DNA of 64,000 bases from Cellulomonas xiejunii (GTDB lineage Bacteria > Actinomycetota > Actinomycetes > Actinomycetales > Cellulomonadaceae). The position numbers and the translations under genes are program-made. The stretch's first letter is position 1. Every line of letters starts with the position of its first letter. Positions 14,941 to 24,103 of this stretch are shown here, one piece after another. Below the pieces are notes generated by a model, which did no database searches, was not told where the DNA came from, and saw only the letters and a program-made list of their open reading frames with translations. Where the stretch lies: positions 3,906,001 through 3,970,000 of the forward strand of contig NZ_CP101987.1 in assembly GCF_024508315.1 (NCBI RefSeq), written 5' to 3'.

Positions 14941-16920
14941 TCAGCCGCCCAGGAACGCCTTGAGCAGCGGACCTGCCGTGGTCGAACCGTAGTCCCCCTC
15001 GCCCACGAACACGGCCACAGCGAGGTCACCCTGCAGGGCGATCATCCAGGCGTGGTTGCGCAGCTCCGCGTCCTGGCCGAACTGCGCCGTACCGGTCTTG
15101 GCGAGCACCGGCCCACCCGGGACGTCGGCCAGCAGGCCGGCGCCGCCCTCGGTGACGACCGCCCGCATCATCGCCTGCAGCGCGGCGGCCTCGTCGGCCG
15201 TGAGCGGCAGCGCGGGCGGCAGGTCCGCCGCGTCGTCCGCCGCGTCGTCCGCCGGCTCGTCACTCGTCGCGGCCTCGTCCGCGCGCGCGACCAGGGTGGG
15301 GACGACCGTGCGACCTGCCCCGACCGACGCCGCGACGGTCGCCATCCCGAGCGGGGACGCGAGCACCTCGCCCTGACCGATGACGGAGGCGGCGTGCGCC
15401 GTCGCCGACGCGTCGTCCGGCACGGTCCCCAGGAACGCGGGGAACTCCAAACTCGCGGCCGGCTCGAGGCCCAGCGACCGTGCGGCGGCGAGCAGTGCGC
15501 CGTCACCGGCCAGGTCACGGGAACCGATGAACGCCGTGTTGCAGGAGTGGGCGAACGCCGTCCGGAACGGCACGTCGCCGAGGGCCGCGGTCGGGTAGCC
15601 GGGGAAGTTCTGGAACGTGCGGCCGTCGACCGTGGTCGTCGGCGGGCAGCTCACCGAGGAGTCGGGCGTCAGGCCGCCGCGCAGGTAGGCCAGCGCGCTG
15701 ACGACCTTGAACGTGGACCCCGGCGCGTACTGGCCGACCGTCGCGGTGGACAGGCCGCCGCTGCCGGGACCGTTCGCGGCCGCGAGCACCTCGCCCGTCG
15801 ACGGTCGCAGCGCGACGATCGCCGACGCCGGCTCGAGGGCGCCGAGGACGTCCTCGGCGCGCTGCTGCAGGGCGGGGTCGAGGCTCGTGCGCAGCGGCTC
15901 GCCCGCGACGGGTGGCACGTCGAGCAGGACGCGCGCGGCGCCGGACTCCTCGGCGACCGCCTGGACCACGACACCCGGGGTGCCGCGCAGCTGGGCGTCG
16001 TACTGACGCTGCAGCCCGGACAGCCCCGTCTTGTCACCCGCGACGACGGCGCCCTGCGACGCCTCGACGATCTCCGCGGTCGCCTCGCCGACCGTCCCCA
16101 GGATCGCTCGCGCGAACGTGCGCGTCAGCGCGAGCGGCAGCTCGTCCGCGACGACGTTGACGCCGGGCAGGGCGTCCAGGGCGGCGACGTCGTACCCGGG
16201 GTCGCCCGCCCGCACGACGATGGCCTCGACGAACGCCTGCGGCCCCGCCGCGGCGACCCGCTGCGCGTACGCGTCCGCGTCCATCCCGAGCGCGGCGGCC
16301 AGCGCACGGGCGGCCGCGTCCGGGTCCGCCTGCGCCTCGGCGACGTGCTGCTTGTCGATGCCGATCCGGGAGACGGGCCGCTTCTCGACGAGGGGGGCGT
16401 CGCCCTGGCCCAGGACCGGGCCCCGCTCGGCCGCCCGCCGGCCGACGGTCAGGCGCTCGCCCGCGGTCAGGTCGGGCGCCAGCAGCGGCAGCGCCCAGCG
16501 CACCCGCCACGGCTGCTCGTCGTCGTCCTCGTCGCGCACCAGCTGCGCCGTCGCGGTGTACGTCCAGTCCTCGTCCGTCCACGGCACGTCCCACGCGACG
16601 GTGAGGGGCGCGGTGGCGGTCAGCTCATCGTCGGCGAGGGTCACGTCGCCGACCGTGACCGTGGCGACCGCCTCCCCGAGCCCTTCGACGACCGCGGTCC
16701 GTGTGGCGGCCAGCTCCGCGGGTGCGGGGGCGTCGGCGGCGAGCGGCACGGCGGCGAAGTCCCCCGACTCGAGCGCGGAGGCGAGCGCCTCGGCGGCCGG
16801 GCGCGCGTCCGGCTGCCCCGCGCTGCAGCCCTGCACCGTCACCACCGTCAGGGCGAGCACCGCGCCCGTGGCCGCCCACCGTCGGGCACGGGCCCGTCCC
16901 GTCGTCAGCGCCGTACCCAC
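14941..16920 (-). CDS. Penicillin-binding protein 2-like transpeptidase lipoprotein (MecA_N domain)
   Basis: A 659-residue secreted protein. The N-terminal signal with TVVTVQGCSAG suggests lipid attachment at Cys. An NTF2-like MecA_N domain (about 35-150) is followed by a PBP dimerisation domain (about 160-330) and a transpeptidase domain with Ser402 in GSTFK, HSCNTA (SxN) and LAKTGTAQ (KTG). This is the layout of PBP2a/PbpA-type class B enzymes that cross-link peptidoglycan and often have low beta-lactam affinity. The GTG start at 16920 has AGGAGG 9 nt upstream; the longer frame to 17034 lacks support. A repeated ADDAADDAAD acidic insert occurs near residue 565. Confidence 0.92.
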   Translation of the reverse strand: MGTALTTGRARARRWAATGAVLALTVVTVQGCSAGQPDARPAAEALASALESGDFAAVPLAADAPAPAELAATRTAVVEGLGEAVATVTVGDVTLADDELTATAPLTVAWDVPWTDEDWTYTATAQLVRDEDDDEQPWRVRWALPLLAPDLTAGERLTVGRRAAERGPVLGQGDAPLVEKRPVSRIGIDKQHVAEAQADPDAAARALAAALGMDADAYAQRVAAAGPQAFVEAIVVRAGDPGYDVAALDALPGVNVVADELPLALTRTFARAILGTVGEATAEIVEASQGAVVAGDKTGLSGLQRQYDAQLRGTPGVVVQAVAEESGAARVLLDVPPVAGEPLRTSLDPALQQRAEDVLGALEPASAIVALRPSTGEVLAAANGPGSGGLSTATVGQYAPGSTFKVVSALAYLRGGLTPDSSVSCPPTTTVDGRTFQNFPGYPTAALGDVPFRTAFAHSCNTAFIGSRDLAGDGALLAAARSLGLEPAASLEFPAFLGTVPDDASATAHAASVIGQGEVLASPLGMATVAASVGAGRTVVPTLVARADEAATSDEPADDAADDAADLPPALPLTADEAAALQAMMRAVVTEGGAGLLADVPGGPVLAKTGTAQFGQDAELRNHAWMIALQGDLAVAVFVGEGDYGSTTAGPLLKAFLGG

Positions 16921-17177
16921 CGTGATGTCCTCCTGTCGTGTGCCCCGCGTCGAGCCCTCGGACCGGGCGGGCGCGCACGACGTCGTGGCGCCACGCGGGG
17001 ACGGTCCGAGCCTGTCACCCCGGCAGGCTCGCACGGCACGGTTTTGCTCGGATCTTCACCCCTCCTCCCCAGCCGGGAGTGCCCCGCACGGTCCCCGTCG
17101 TGCGCGTCGGCCCGGCCACCGGGTCAAATCCGAGGTTCCGGTTGCATCTGGACGCACGTCCGGGTGACGATGCGCTC

Positions 17178-17840
17178 ATGGACGCAGGGGGACGGCCAGA
17201 GCAGACGGCGCGCGTCGACCCGCCCGACTCGCTCGGGTGGCTCGACCCGCGCGACCGCAGGCAGGCGGCATCGGTGCTGGCAGCCGCCCTCGCGGACGAC
17301 CCCGGGTACACCCACCTCTTCCCCGTCGACGCGCGGCGCAGGCGCGAGCTGCACGAGGTGTACCGCATGACCCTCGCCGACGGCCTGCGTCACGGCCGGG
17401 TCCTGGCCACCAAGCTCGGCGACGAGGTCACCGGCGTCCTGGCGATCTACCCGCCGCGGACCTACCCGATGACCGTGCGCCGCTGGCTGCGGCAGACCGG
17501 CCGGGTGGCGCGCATCGCCGCCCACACGCGCGAGCACAGCCCCGGGATCATCCGGTTCGGTGACCTGACGTCGCGCGGCGTGCCGACGGACAGCTGGTAC
17601 GTCGAGGCGTTCGGCGTCCGCCCCGACCTGCAGCGCGCGGGGCGCGGCAGCGTGCTCCTGCGGCGGTTCCTCGCCGACCTCGACGCCATGGGCGCCCGGT
17701 CGTACCTGGAGACGACCAACCCGACGAACGTCGGTTACTACCAGCGGCGCGGGTACACCGACGCGCACCCGGTCGTGCCGCTGGCGCCGCGGGGCCCGCT
17801 CATCTACCCGATGTCCCGCCCCGCACGCCCGCTCGCCTGA
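17178..17840 (+). CDS. GNAT family N-acetyltransferase
   Basis: A 220-residue protein with a single GNAT fold. The acetyl-CoA loop is VRPDLQRAGRGSVLLRRFL, preceded by the strand YVEAFG and followed by SYLETTNPTNVGYYQRRGYT, all standard for the family. The substrate is unknown. ATG 17178 lacks a Shine-Dalgarno but GACGAT (17166-17171) lies six bases upstream, implying a leaderless transcript. The 257-bp gap from the divergent PBP gene carries both promoters and no further ORF. Confidence 0.85.
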   Translation: MDAGGRPEQTARVDPPDSLGWLDPRDRRQAASVLAAALADDPGYTHLFPVDARRRRELHEVYRMTLADGLRHGRVLATKLGDEVTGVLAIYPPRTYPMTVRRWLRQTGRVARIAAHTREHSPGIIRFGDLTSRGVPTDSWYVEAFGVRPDLQRAGRGSVLLRRFLADLDAMGARSYLETTNPTNVGYYQRRGYTDAHPVVPLAPRGPLIYPMSRPARPLA

Positions 17841-17883
17841 CGACGCGGCACGGCACGACGCGGCGCCGGACGGCCCCGGCACC

Positions 17884-18732
17884 TCAGGGCAGGGGCGGCC
17901 CCTGACGCACCCGCGCGCGGAGCGCCTCGGGCGTCGCGGTCGACGGGTCCCACAGCGCGTCGATGAACCAGGTGGCCCCGGCCTCGGCGAGCGCGGCCAG
18001 ACGGTCGCGCGCCGCGCCGCGGTCCGCGGGCAGCGCACCGTGCAGGACGACGTCGAACGGTCCGGCGTCCGCGGGCCGGTGCTCCCGCACCCACGCGACG
18101 ACCTCCGCGACGTCCTGGGGCTCGAGCTCCTGCTCCGCGCGCTCCCCCCGGTGCTGCGGCACGACGCCGTCGTAGCGGATCGCGCGTCCCATCGACCGGT
18201 CGGAGGGGAAGGCACCCACGACCCACAGCGGGATGCGCGTGCGCCCGTCGGGACGCGCGACCGGGACGGGCCGCAGCTGCATCCCGTCGACGTGCAGGTG
18301 CGTCCCGTCGACGTCGAACCGCTCGCCGGTGAACGACCGGTCGAGAAGCGTCAGCGCGTCGTCGAACCGCTCGGCTCGCTCCCGGAGCGTCGCGGCCTCA
18401 CCGGCGACGCCCGCGACCGCGCGGTCCATCGGCACGCCCAGCCCCACCGGCAGGACGAGCCGGCCGCCCGACAGGTGGTCCACGGTGACCGCCTGCTTGG
18501 CGAACACCCACGGGCGCCGGCGCGGCAGCGCGAACACCAGAGCCCCGAGCGTGACGCGCTCGGTGCGCACGGCGGCCGCCGCGAGCACCGCCCACGGGTC
18601 CCACGCGTCCATGCCCTCGAGGTCCACGCCGTCCCAGGTGAAGAACCCGTCCCAGCCGTGCTGCTCGACCTCGACCGCGAGGTCCACCACCTCGTGCACC
18701 GTCCCGAAGCTGCCCACGAACCCGAGCCTCAT
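17884..18732 (-). CDS. LLM class flavin-dependent oxidoreductase
   Basis: A 282-residue luciferase-like TIM barrel: MRLGFVGSFGTVHEVVDLAV, HGWDGFFTWD, RTERVTLGALV, VDHLSGGRLVLPVGLG and a PLWVVGAF strand. In actinobacteria these use F420 or FMN; the sequence does not settle which cofactor or substrate. ATG 18732. It is convergent with the GNAT gene (44 bp between stops). Confidence 0.85.
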   Translation of the reverse strand: MRLGFVGSFGTVHEVVDLAVEVEQHGWDGFFTWDGVDLEGMDAWDPWAVLAAAAVRTERVTLGALVFALPRRRPWVFAKQAVTVDHLSGGRLVLPVGLGVPMDRAVAGVAGEAATLRERAERFDDALTLLDRSFTGERFDVDGTHLHVDGMQLRPVPVARPDGRTRIPLWVVGAFPSDRSMGRAIRYDGVVPQHRGERAEQELEPQDVAEVVAWVREHRPADAGPFDVVLHGALPADRGAARDRLAALAEAGATWFIDALWDPSTATPEALRARVRQGPPLP

Positions 18733-19011
18733 CGCCGCCCCCTCGCCGCGTGTCCACGGGCCGTGGTGCGGCCCGCACCGACGTTATCGAAGCCCTCCGA
18801 CAGCGGAGTAGCCTCTGGCCCGTCCGGCGGGTCTGCCTGCAGGTCCGCCGGACGAGGCCACCGTCGCCACCTCGGACGAGCGTCCGTGTCGGCGGCGACA
18901 CGGTCCGTTCCTCGGTGGTGGGATCGCGCGGGGACGCTTACCGTGGCCGGGCAAGGTCGCACGGGGAGACGGACGCGGGTGCGGGCGAGGAGCCGGGAGG
19001 GGGTGCGGGAG

Positions 19012-19569
19012 ATGAGCGACGAGTACCGGTTCACGTCGCCCGACGCCGCCGACGGCATGCGCCTGCCCAGCACCCCCGCGCCGTTGCCGCCGCCCGCGCT
19101 CCCGCCCGACGACGCGCTCACCCCGGCAGCGGCCGGGCGCTCCCTGCCGGCCACCCGGCCCGGGGCCGACTTCGTCCCCGTGCGCCGGTGGGTGCTCGAG
19201 CACCCCGTCGAGCTGCGGGCCCTGCGCAGCGACCTGCGCGACCAGCTCACGGCGTCGGTCGCGCCGTCCGACGACGGTGACGGCGTGCCGGACGACGTCG
19301 TGCTCGTCACCTCCGAGCTCGCGACCAACGCCCTGGCGCACGGGCGCACCCCGGCGCAGGTGCAGCTGCTCCTCGACGGGCACGAGGTGCTCGTCGTGGT
19401 GTCGGACGGCGACACCACGCACGCCCCGGTCCTGGCGAGCGACCGTGAGGCCGGCGAGGGCGGTTTCGGCCTGCAGATCGCTCGCCGCCTGTCGTCCGAC
19501 GTCGGCTGGTGGGCGGACGCGTCGGGCAAGCACGTGTGGGCGACCTTCGCCGCCCGTCCCACCACCTGA
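19012..19569 (+). CDS. ATP-binding protein, RsbW/HATPase_c_2 family
   Basis: A 185-residue protein. The first 65 residues are proline-rich and low complexity; the rest is a GHKL ATPase: N box ELATNALAHGR, G1-like VVSDGD, G2 GGFGLQIARRL. This is the anti-sigma/regulatory kinase class common in actinobacteria, which phosphorylates an antagonist or binds a sigma factor. ATG 19012 has GGGAGGGGG upstream, and TACCGT (18938-18943) is a likely -10. No cognate antagonist is adjacent; the phytochrome-PP2C (11555-13822) is of the type that works on such partners, but linkage is unproven. Confidence 0.8.
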   Translation: MSDEYRFTSPDAADGMRLPSTPAPLPPPALPPDDALTPAAAGRSLPATRPGADFVPVRRWVLEHPVELRALRSDLRDQLTASVAPSDDGDGVPDDVVLVTSELATNALAHGRTPAQVQLLLDGHEVLVVVSDGDTTHAPVLASDREAGEGGFGLQIARRLSSDVGWWADASGKHVWATFAARPTT

Positions 19570-19640
19570 GGGTCCGACCACCCGAGGGATCTTCCCGGAC
19601 GGGCGCCCCACCCGTGCCCGCATGCGGCGACAATCGACGC

Positions 19641-20426
19641 ATGACGACGAGCGACGGCGTGCTGCGGCTGCGCGGGACGACCCTGGGCGCGGGGACCCCG
19701 CGGGTGTGCGTGCCGATCGTGGCGGCGACGCTCCAGGCCGCCGCCGCGGCCGCCGAGGCCCTGCCGGACGGTGCCGCGGACGTCGTCGAGCTGCGCCTCG
19801 ACCACCTCACCGGCTCGGCCCTCGACCCCGCGGTCGCGCGCGCGGCGGTCGCCGCCGTCCGGGCCGCGCTGCCGGCGACCGTCCCGCTGCTGGCGACGTT
19901 CCGCTCGGCCCGCGAGGGCGGGGCGCAGGCCGCCGACGACGCCGCGTACACGGCGGTCGTCGAGGCGGTGACCGCCGACGCGCGCGACGGTGCGGTGACC
20001 GCCGACGCGATCGACGTCGAGCTCGCGACGCCCGGCGTGGCCGGGCTCGTGTCGCGCGCGCGGGCCGCCGGGCTGGTCGTCGTCGTGTCGCACCACGACT
20101 TTGCCGCCACCCCGCCGGTCGACGAGATCGTCGGGCTGCTGCGCCGTCAGCGCGACGTGGGCGCCGACGTCTGCAAGGTCGCGGTCATGCCGCACGACCC
20201 GGACGACGTCCTGGCCCTGCTCACCGCGACGCGCGCGTTCGCGCGGGACGCCGACCGGCCGGTCGTGACCGTCGCGATGGGCGCGCTGGGAGTGGTCAGC
20301 CGCCTCGCCGGCGGGGTGTTCGGCTCCGCGATGACGTTCGCCAGCGCCGGGTCCGCGAGCGCGCCCGGCCAGGTGGACGTGGCGCGGCTGCGCGCCGCCC
20401 TCGCCCTCCTGCACGACGCCCGCTGA
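19641..20426 (+). CDS. aroD: Type I 3-dehydroquinate dehydratase
   Basis: A 261-residue class I enzyme of the shikimate pathway, converting 3-dehydroquinate to 3-dehydroshikimate through a Schiff base. Visible: VVELRLDHL with the substrate-binding Glu/Arg, LLATFRSAREGG, catalytic His in VVSHHDF, Schiff-base Lys in DVCKVAVMP, and VVSRLAGGVFGSAMTFA. Actinobacteria usually carry the type II enzyme (AroQ), so a stand-alone type I copy may serve quinate catabolism or be an extra copy; the flanks do not decide. ATG 19641 is preceded by GACAAT six bases upstream and no Shine-Dalgarno: probably leaderless. Confidence 0.92.
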   Translation: MTTSDGVLRLRGTTLGAGTPRVCVPIVAATLQAAAAAAEALPDGAADVVELRLDHLTGSALDPAVARAAVAAVRAALPATVPLLATFRSAREGGAQAADDAAYTAVVEAVTADARDGAVTADAIDVELATPGVAGLVSRARAAGLVVVVSHHDFAATPPVDEIVGLLRRQRDVGADVCKVAVMPHDPDDVLALLTATRAFARDADRPVVTVAMGALGVVSRLAGGVFGSAMTFASAGSASAPGQVDVARLRAALALLHDAR

Positions 20427-20465
20427 GGACTGACCCGGACCGGGTCTGCCGACAGGGTCGCGCCC

Positions 20466-21056
20466 TCAGTCGCGCAGCTCGGGGTGCAGCACGCCGAAGA
20501 ACCGCGCGAGCACCGCGCCCTCGGGCCGCAGCGACGGGTCCTCGTCCCGCCCCTCGAACGCGTCGGCGAGGGCCACGACGCGCGAGGCGAGCTCCTCGAG
20601 CTCGTCGGGCGTCGCCCACAGCCGCTGGGCGGTCAGGACGGTCGTCCGGACGCGGCTGGGGTCGGCCGCGCGCGGATCGGCGAAGTAGTCGGCCGCGCGC
20701 GCGGCCTCGCGCTGGACGACCACGGCCGCCACCGACGCGACGTCGCGGATGGACGCGACGTCGGTCGGGTCGGGCTCCAGGCGCCGCGAGGGGTGCACCG
20801 GGCGCCAGGGCTTCTCCCGGCCCCTCGGCTCGGCACGCTCGACGAAGCCGGCCTTCTCGAGGCAGCGCAGGTGGAACGAGCAGTTGGCGACGGTCTGGTC
20901 GGTGCGCTCGGCGACCTCGCTCGCGGTCGCCTCGCGCAGGTCGTCGAGCAGGTCGAGGATCTCGACGCGCAGCGGGTGCGCGAGCGCGCGCAGCACGGCG
21001 GGGTCGGACGTGCGCAGCGCCGGGGTCGGTGCCGGCGGCGGGGTGGTGTCGGTCAT
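20466..21056 (-). CDS. ArsR-family (HTH_20-like) transcriptional regulator
   Basis: A 196-residue protein. Its N-terminal winged helix reads VLRALAHPLRVEILDLLDDL, SEVAERTDQTVANCSFHLRCLEKAGFVE. A C-terminal helical domain (about 100-195) follows, as in regulators paired with drug transporters. ATG 21056 has GGAGAG; a longer reading to 21086 is less likely. It follows the 46-residue ORF by 19 nt, so both are one transcript driven from the long palindrome at 21256-21297. No metal-binding Cys cluster is seen, so a small-molecule or stress signal is more likely than metal. Confidence 0.85.
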   Translation of the reverse strand: MTDTTPPPAPTPALRTSDPAVLRALAHPLRVEILDLLDDLREATASEVAERTDQTVANCSFHLRCLEKAGFVERAEPRGREKPWRPVHPSRRLEPDPTDVASIRDVASVAAVVVQREAARAADYFADPRAADPSRVRTTVLTAQRLWATPDELEELASRVVALADAFEGRDEDPSLRPEGAVLARFFGVLHPELRD

Positions 21057-21075
21057 GCGGCTCTCCTGATGGCGG

Positions 21076-21216
21076 TCAGAGCACACGGGTGCGCAGCTGC
21101 GCCTCGGCGAGCAACCGGTCGCGGCGGTAGGACTCGAGCTCGGCGGTGCGGTCCCACGTGCCGGTGCGGCGTGGGACGCGGGGGGTGCGGGCGGGGTGGC
21201 GGGGCGTGCGGTTCAT
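21076..21216 (-). CDS. 46-residue basic protein upstream of the ArsR-type gene
   Basis: ATG 21216 with a perfect AGGAGG, ending in TGA at 21076. The product is strongly basic: an Arg/Pro-rich start (MNRTPRHPARTPRVPRRTG) and a helical second half (AELESYRRDRLLAEAQL). No family is recognised. It is the first gene after the operator and 19 nt before the regulator, so it is probably co-regulated with it. It might bind nucleic acid or be a peptide target of the regulator; both are guesses. Confidence 0.65.
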   Translation of the reverse strand: MNRTPRHPARTPRVPRRTGTWDRTAELESYRRDRLLAEAQLRTRVL

Positions 21217-21255
21217 GGCGGTCCTCCTGTGCGGTCGTCTCTCACGCTAGGACCT

Positions 21256-21297
21256 GCAACAGTCCTTGCGCAAGATTTATTGCGCAAGGACTGTTGC
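21256..21297. promoter_or_regulatory. 18-bp perfect inverted repeat, probable ArsR operator
   Basis: GCAACAGTCCTTGCGCAA (21256-21273) and its exact reverse complement (21280-21297) are separated by the 6-bp AT-rich GATTTA. It lies 40-81 bp before the 46-residue ORF and 15 bp from the AI-2E permease stop. Inside each arm TTGCGCAA is itself a palindrome. Position favours an operator for the ArsR-type gene; it could also end the permease transcript. Confidence 0.7.
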
Positions 21298-21311
21298 GAC
21301 TCTGCCCCTCG

Positions 21312-22538
21312 TCAGACGTCCTCGGGGTCGCCCGCGTCCTCGTCGTCGCCCTCCCCCGGGTCGTGGAGCATGTGCGAGCGCACCAGCTCGTGCCGCTGCA
21401 CGTACGTGTTGGCCACCGCCTGGACGGTCGCCGCGATCGGCAGCGCGAGGAACGCCCCCAGCGCGCCGAACACCGCACCGAACGCCAGCACGACGACGAA
21501 CGACACCGCCGCGTTCATCTCCAGCGCGCGCGCCGACACCTTGGGCGCGAGCCACAGGTTCTCGATCTGCTGGTAGCCGAGGATGAAGGCGAGCACGCCG
21601 AGCGCCTGCGGGAAGCCCTGCGACGTCAGAGCCACCGCGACGGGCAGCGCACCACCGATGTAGGTACCGATCGTGGGGACGAACTGCGAGACCACGCCCG
21701 TGAAGAGCGCGAGGGGCAGCGAGTACGGCGTGCCGAGGATCGCGAGGAACGCGAAGGTCGTCGCCGTCGCGATGGCCGCCAGCACGATGCGCGTGTTGAT
21801 GAAGTCCGAGACCTTGACCTGCGTGACCTCCCACAGCCGCAGCACCTCCTGCTGCCGGCCGGGCGTCAGCCACCGGCAGATGGACGCCCGGAACCGCGGG
21901 CCCGCGGCCAGCAGGTAGTACGTCACCAGCAGGATCGTCAGTGCCGCGAACACCGCACCGAGGATCGTCGTGCCCACCAGCAGCGCACCCGAGGCGACCT
22001 CGCCGCCCCACTCCTCGGCGCCCTGGCGCACGAGCTCGTCCACGGCGGGCACGTCGACGCCGAACCGCGACTCGATCGCCTCCTCCGCCGACGTGTAGAG
22101 GTCCGGGACGTAGCCGACGAGCTGCACCAGCTGCTGGACGAAGAGGTTGCCGAACAGCGCGAACACCACGATGGTCACCGCCAGGCCGCCCAGGAGCGCC
22201 GCCGCTGCCGCCCCGCCGCGCTTCCACCCGTGCCGCACGAGCCACACGACGATCGGCTCCAGCGCGAGCGCGATGAAGAACGCGATCAGCAGGTTGACCA
22301 GCAGCCCCTGCAGGGCGCCGAGCGCGCCCCACGCGAAGATCCCGACGAACACGGCGAGCACCGCCATCGCCAGAGCCTTGCCCCACCAGCGCGGCGGGCG
22401 CCGCGCGTCGTGCTGGAGAGGGCGCGTGCCCTCGTCGCCGGGGGCTGCGGGCGCCCCGAAGACGGGCGTCGCGCCGTACGTCGTGTCGGCCTGCGGCGCG
22501 GAGCCGGTGCCGGGGTCGAGCGTGCTGTCGGTCGTCAC
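21312..22538 (-). CDS. AI-2E family transporter (PerM/YdiK-like)
   Basis: A 408-residue membrane protein with a disordered N-terminal tail (about 65 residues), seven or eight membrane segments, a large extracytoplasmic/soluble segment (about 140-210), and the family end GAVFGALGAFLALPIAATVQAV. The motif QFVPTIGTYIGGALPV is characteristic. The family includes AI-2 exporters and Na+(Li+)/H+ antiporters, so the transported species is open. The GTG start (22538) follows GGAGGACC-type sequence; the longer frame is Pro/Arg-rich and unlikely. The acidic tail (GEGDDEDAGDPEDV) is unusual but common among actinobacterial members. Confidence 0.88.
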   Translation of the reverse strand: MTTDSTLDPGTGSAPQADTTYGATPVFGAPAAPGDEGTRPLQHDARRPPRWWGKALAMAVLAVFVGIFAWGALGALQGLLVNLLIAFFIALALEPIVVWLVRHGWKRGGAAAAALLGGLAVTIVVFALFGNLFVQQLVQLVGYVPDLYTSAEEAIESRFGVDVPAVDELVRQGAEEWGGEVASGALLVGTTILGAVFAALTILLVTYYLLAAGPRFRASICRWLTPGRQQEVLRLWEVTQVKVSDFINTRIVLAAIATATTFAFLAILGTPYSLPLALFTGVVSQFVPTIGTYIGGALPVAVALTSQGFPQALGVLAFILGYQQIENLWLAPKVSARALEMNAAVSFVVVLAFGAVFGALGAFLALPIAATVQAVANTYVQRHELVRSHMLHDPGEGDDEDAGDPEDV

Positions 22539-22670
22539 GGGGTCCTCCGCGGTGGGCGGGCGTGGTGCCCGGGTGCCAGGGGCCGGGCGCGCCTGCCGGT
22601 GCGCCGGGTCACACCCTAGGGGCGCAGGTCCGCGCACCGGGGCCGTGGCGCCATGTCGATCCGGACACCG

Positions 22671-23429
22671 TCAGCGTCGCGACGGCTCCTCGCTGCCCAC
22701 CTGGTCCCAGCCGCGCCGCGCCGGCCGGGTGCCGAAGCGGTCGGGCCGCGCGCGGTACACGACGTACGGGCGCCACAGGTACCCGACGGGCGCGCTGAAC
22801 ACGTGCACGAGCCGCGTGAACGGCCACAGCGCGAACAGCAGCATCGCGGCCATGCCGTGCAGCTGGAACCCCAGCGGCGCCTCGGCCATGAGCTCGGGGT
22901 ACAGGTCGAACCGGAAGATCCCGCGGAACCACACCGAGACGCCCTCGCGGTAGTCGTACTCGCCGCCGAGGTTGAGGATCGACCCGCTGACCGTGTTCCA
23001 CATCCCGAGGAAGATGACGACCGCCAGCATGAGGTACATGAGCTTGTCCATGCGGGTCGTGGCACGGAACACCGGTCCGACGGTGCGCCGACGGTAGATC
23101 AGCAGCACCAGCCCGACGACGGTGCAGAACCCCGCGACGGAGCCGATCGACACGGCGAGGAAGTGGTACGCCGCGTCGCTCATCCCCACGGCATCCGTCC
23201 ACGACTGCGGGATGCCCAGGCCCATGACGTGCCCGAGGAACACCGCGAGGATCCCGAAGTGGAACAGCGGGCTGGCCCAGCGCAGCAGCCGGCTCTCGTA
23301 CAGCTGCGACGAGCGGGTCGTCCACCCGAACTTGTCGTACCGGTACCGCCACACGTGCCCCAGCACGAAGATCGCGAGGCACACGTACGGGACGACGACC
23401 CACAGCAGGGTGTCGGTGGTCGTGGTCAT
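22671..23429 (-). CDS. narI: Respiratory nitrate reductase gamma subunit (cytochrome b)
   Basis: A 252-residue membrane protein with five hydrophobic segments. Haem-ligand histidines lie in the expected helices (SPLFHFGILAVFLGHVMG and QLHGMAAMLLFALWPFTRLVHVFSAP). NarI takes electrons from menaquinol on the outer face and passes them to NarH. The C-terminus is a basic cytoplasmic tail. ATG 23429 overlaps the narJ stop (ATGA). It is the last gene of narKGHJI; the next gene downstream is separated by 132 bp. Confidence 0.95.
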   Translation of the reverse strand: MTTTTDTLLWVVVPYVCLAIFVLGHVWRYRYDKFGWTTRSSQLYESRLLRWASPLFHFGILAVFLGHVMGLGIPQSWTDAVGMSDAAYHFLAVSIGSVAGFCTVVGLVLLIYRRRTVGPVFRATTRMDKLMYLMLAVVIFLGMWNTVSGSILNLGGEYDYREGVSVWFRGIFRFDLYPELMAEAPLGFQLHGMAAMLLFALWPFTRLVHVFSAPVGYLWRPYVVYRARPDRFGTRPARRGWDQVGSEEPSRR

Positions 23430-24103
23430 CGGCGGGCTCCCGGGTCGGTGGCGAACGACGGCGGCGCGAACGGCTCGAGGCCGACCTCCTCGCCCGGCGG
23501 CCCCTCGGCCGCGAGTCGCGCGACGGCCTCGCGGTCGTCGCCGTCCAGCGGCGGGAGGGTCGCGCACACGGCCACGAGCGCACCGGCCCACGGGGAGCCC
23601 GCGTCGAGCAGCGCCAGACGCAGCAGCTCCAGCCCCGCGCGGTGCGCGAGCAGCAGCCGCAGCCCCGACTCCTGGGTGGCCACGTCACCCGTCGACGCGA
23701 ACTCCAGGACGACGGCGACGTGGTCCGGCAGCTCGTCGGCCGCGAGCTCGAACCCCGCGGCGCGGTACGCCTGCTTGTACTCGACGAGCGCGACGCCGCG
23801 CTTGCGGGTGTCGCCGTAGGAGTAGTAGCTCAGGTACGGCGAGCGGCGGCGCGCGAGGTCGAACGTCTCGACGTACTGCGCCGCGAGCGCGGTGGCCGGC
23901 TGCGTCTCGAGGTGGTCGACCACCTGCGCGAGCGGCGTTCCCAGGTGGGGCGGGAGCGTCGCGACGGCCGCCCGCAGGTCGGGCAGCATCGCGAGGAGGT
24001 CGGCGCCCGGATAGTCCAGGAGCAGCGCGGCGACGCGGTGCACGAGCGCGGTCTGGCGGGTCGCCGCGTGGTGCGCGGCGGTCCGGCGCGCGAGCCGTCT
24101 CAC
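23426..24103 (-). CDS. narJ: Nitrate reductase molybdenum cofactor assembly chaperone
   Basis: A 225-residue all-helical NarJ/DmsD-type protein: VHRVAALLLDYPGADLLAMLPDL, YVETFDLARRRSPYLSYYSYGDTRKRG (the family hallmark) and LPDHVAVVLEFAS. It escorts NarG during Mo-bisMGD insertion and docking to NarI. GTG 24103 overlaps the narH stop and its stop overlaps narI, so stoichiometry is set by coupled translation. The last 30 residues are proline-rich. Confidence 0.95.
   Translation of the reverse strand: MRRLARRTAAHHAATRQTALVHRVAALLLDYPGADLLAMLPDLRAAVATLPPHLGTPLAQVVDHLETQPATALAAQYVETFDLARRRSPYLSYYSYGDTRKRGVALVEYKQAYRAAGFELAADELPDHVAVVLEFASTGDVATQESGLRLLLAHRAGLELLRLALLDAGSPWAGALVAVCATLPPLDGDDREAVARLAAEGPPGEEVGLEPFAPPSFATDPGARR

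Noticed and set aside
16938..17177. Longer N-terminus for the GNAT gene
   Set aside because: The added segment overlaps the PBP promoter region, is Pro/Arg-rich, and has no family similarity.
21256..21297. Rho-independent terminator of the AI-2E permease as the only role of the 18-bp repeat
   Set aside because: There is no T tract, and its position before an ArsR-containing operon makes an operator more likely; dual use remains possible.
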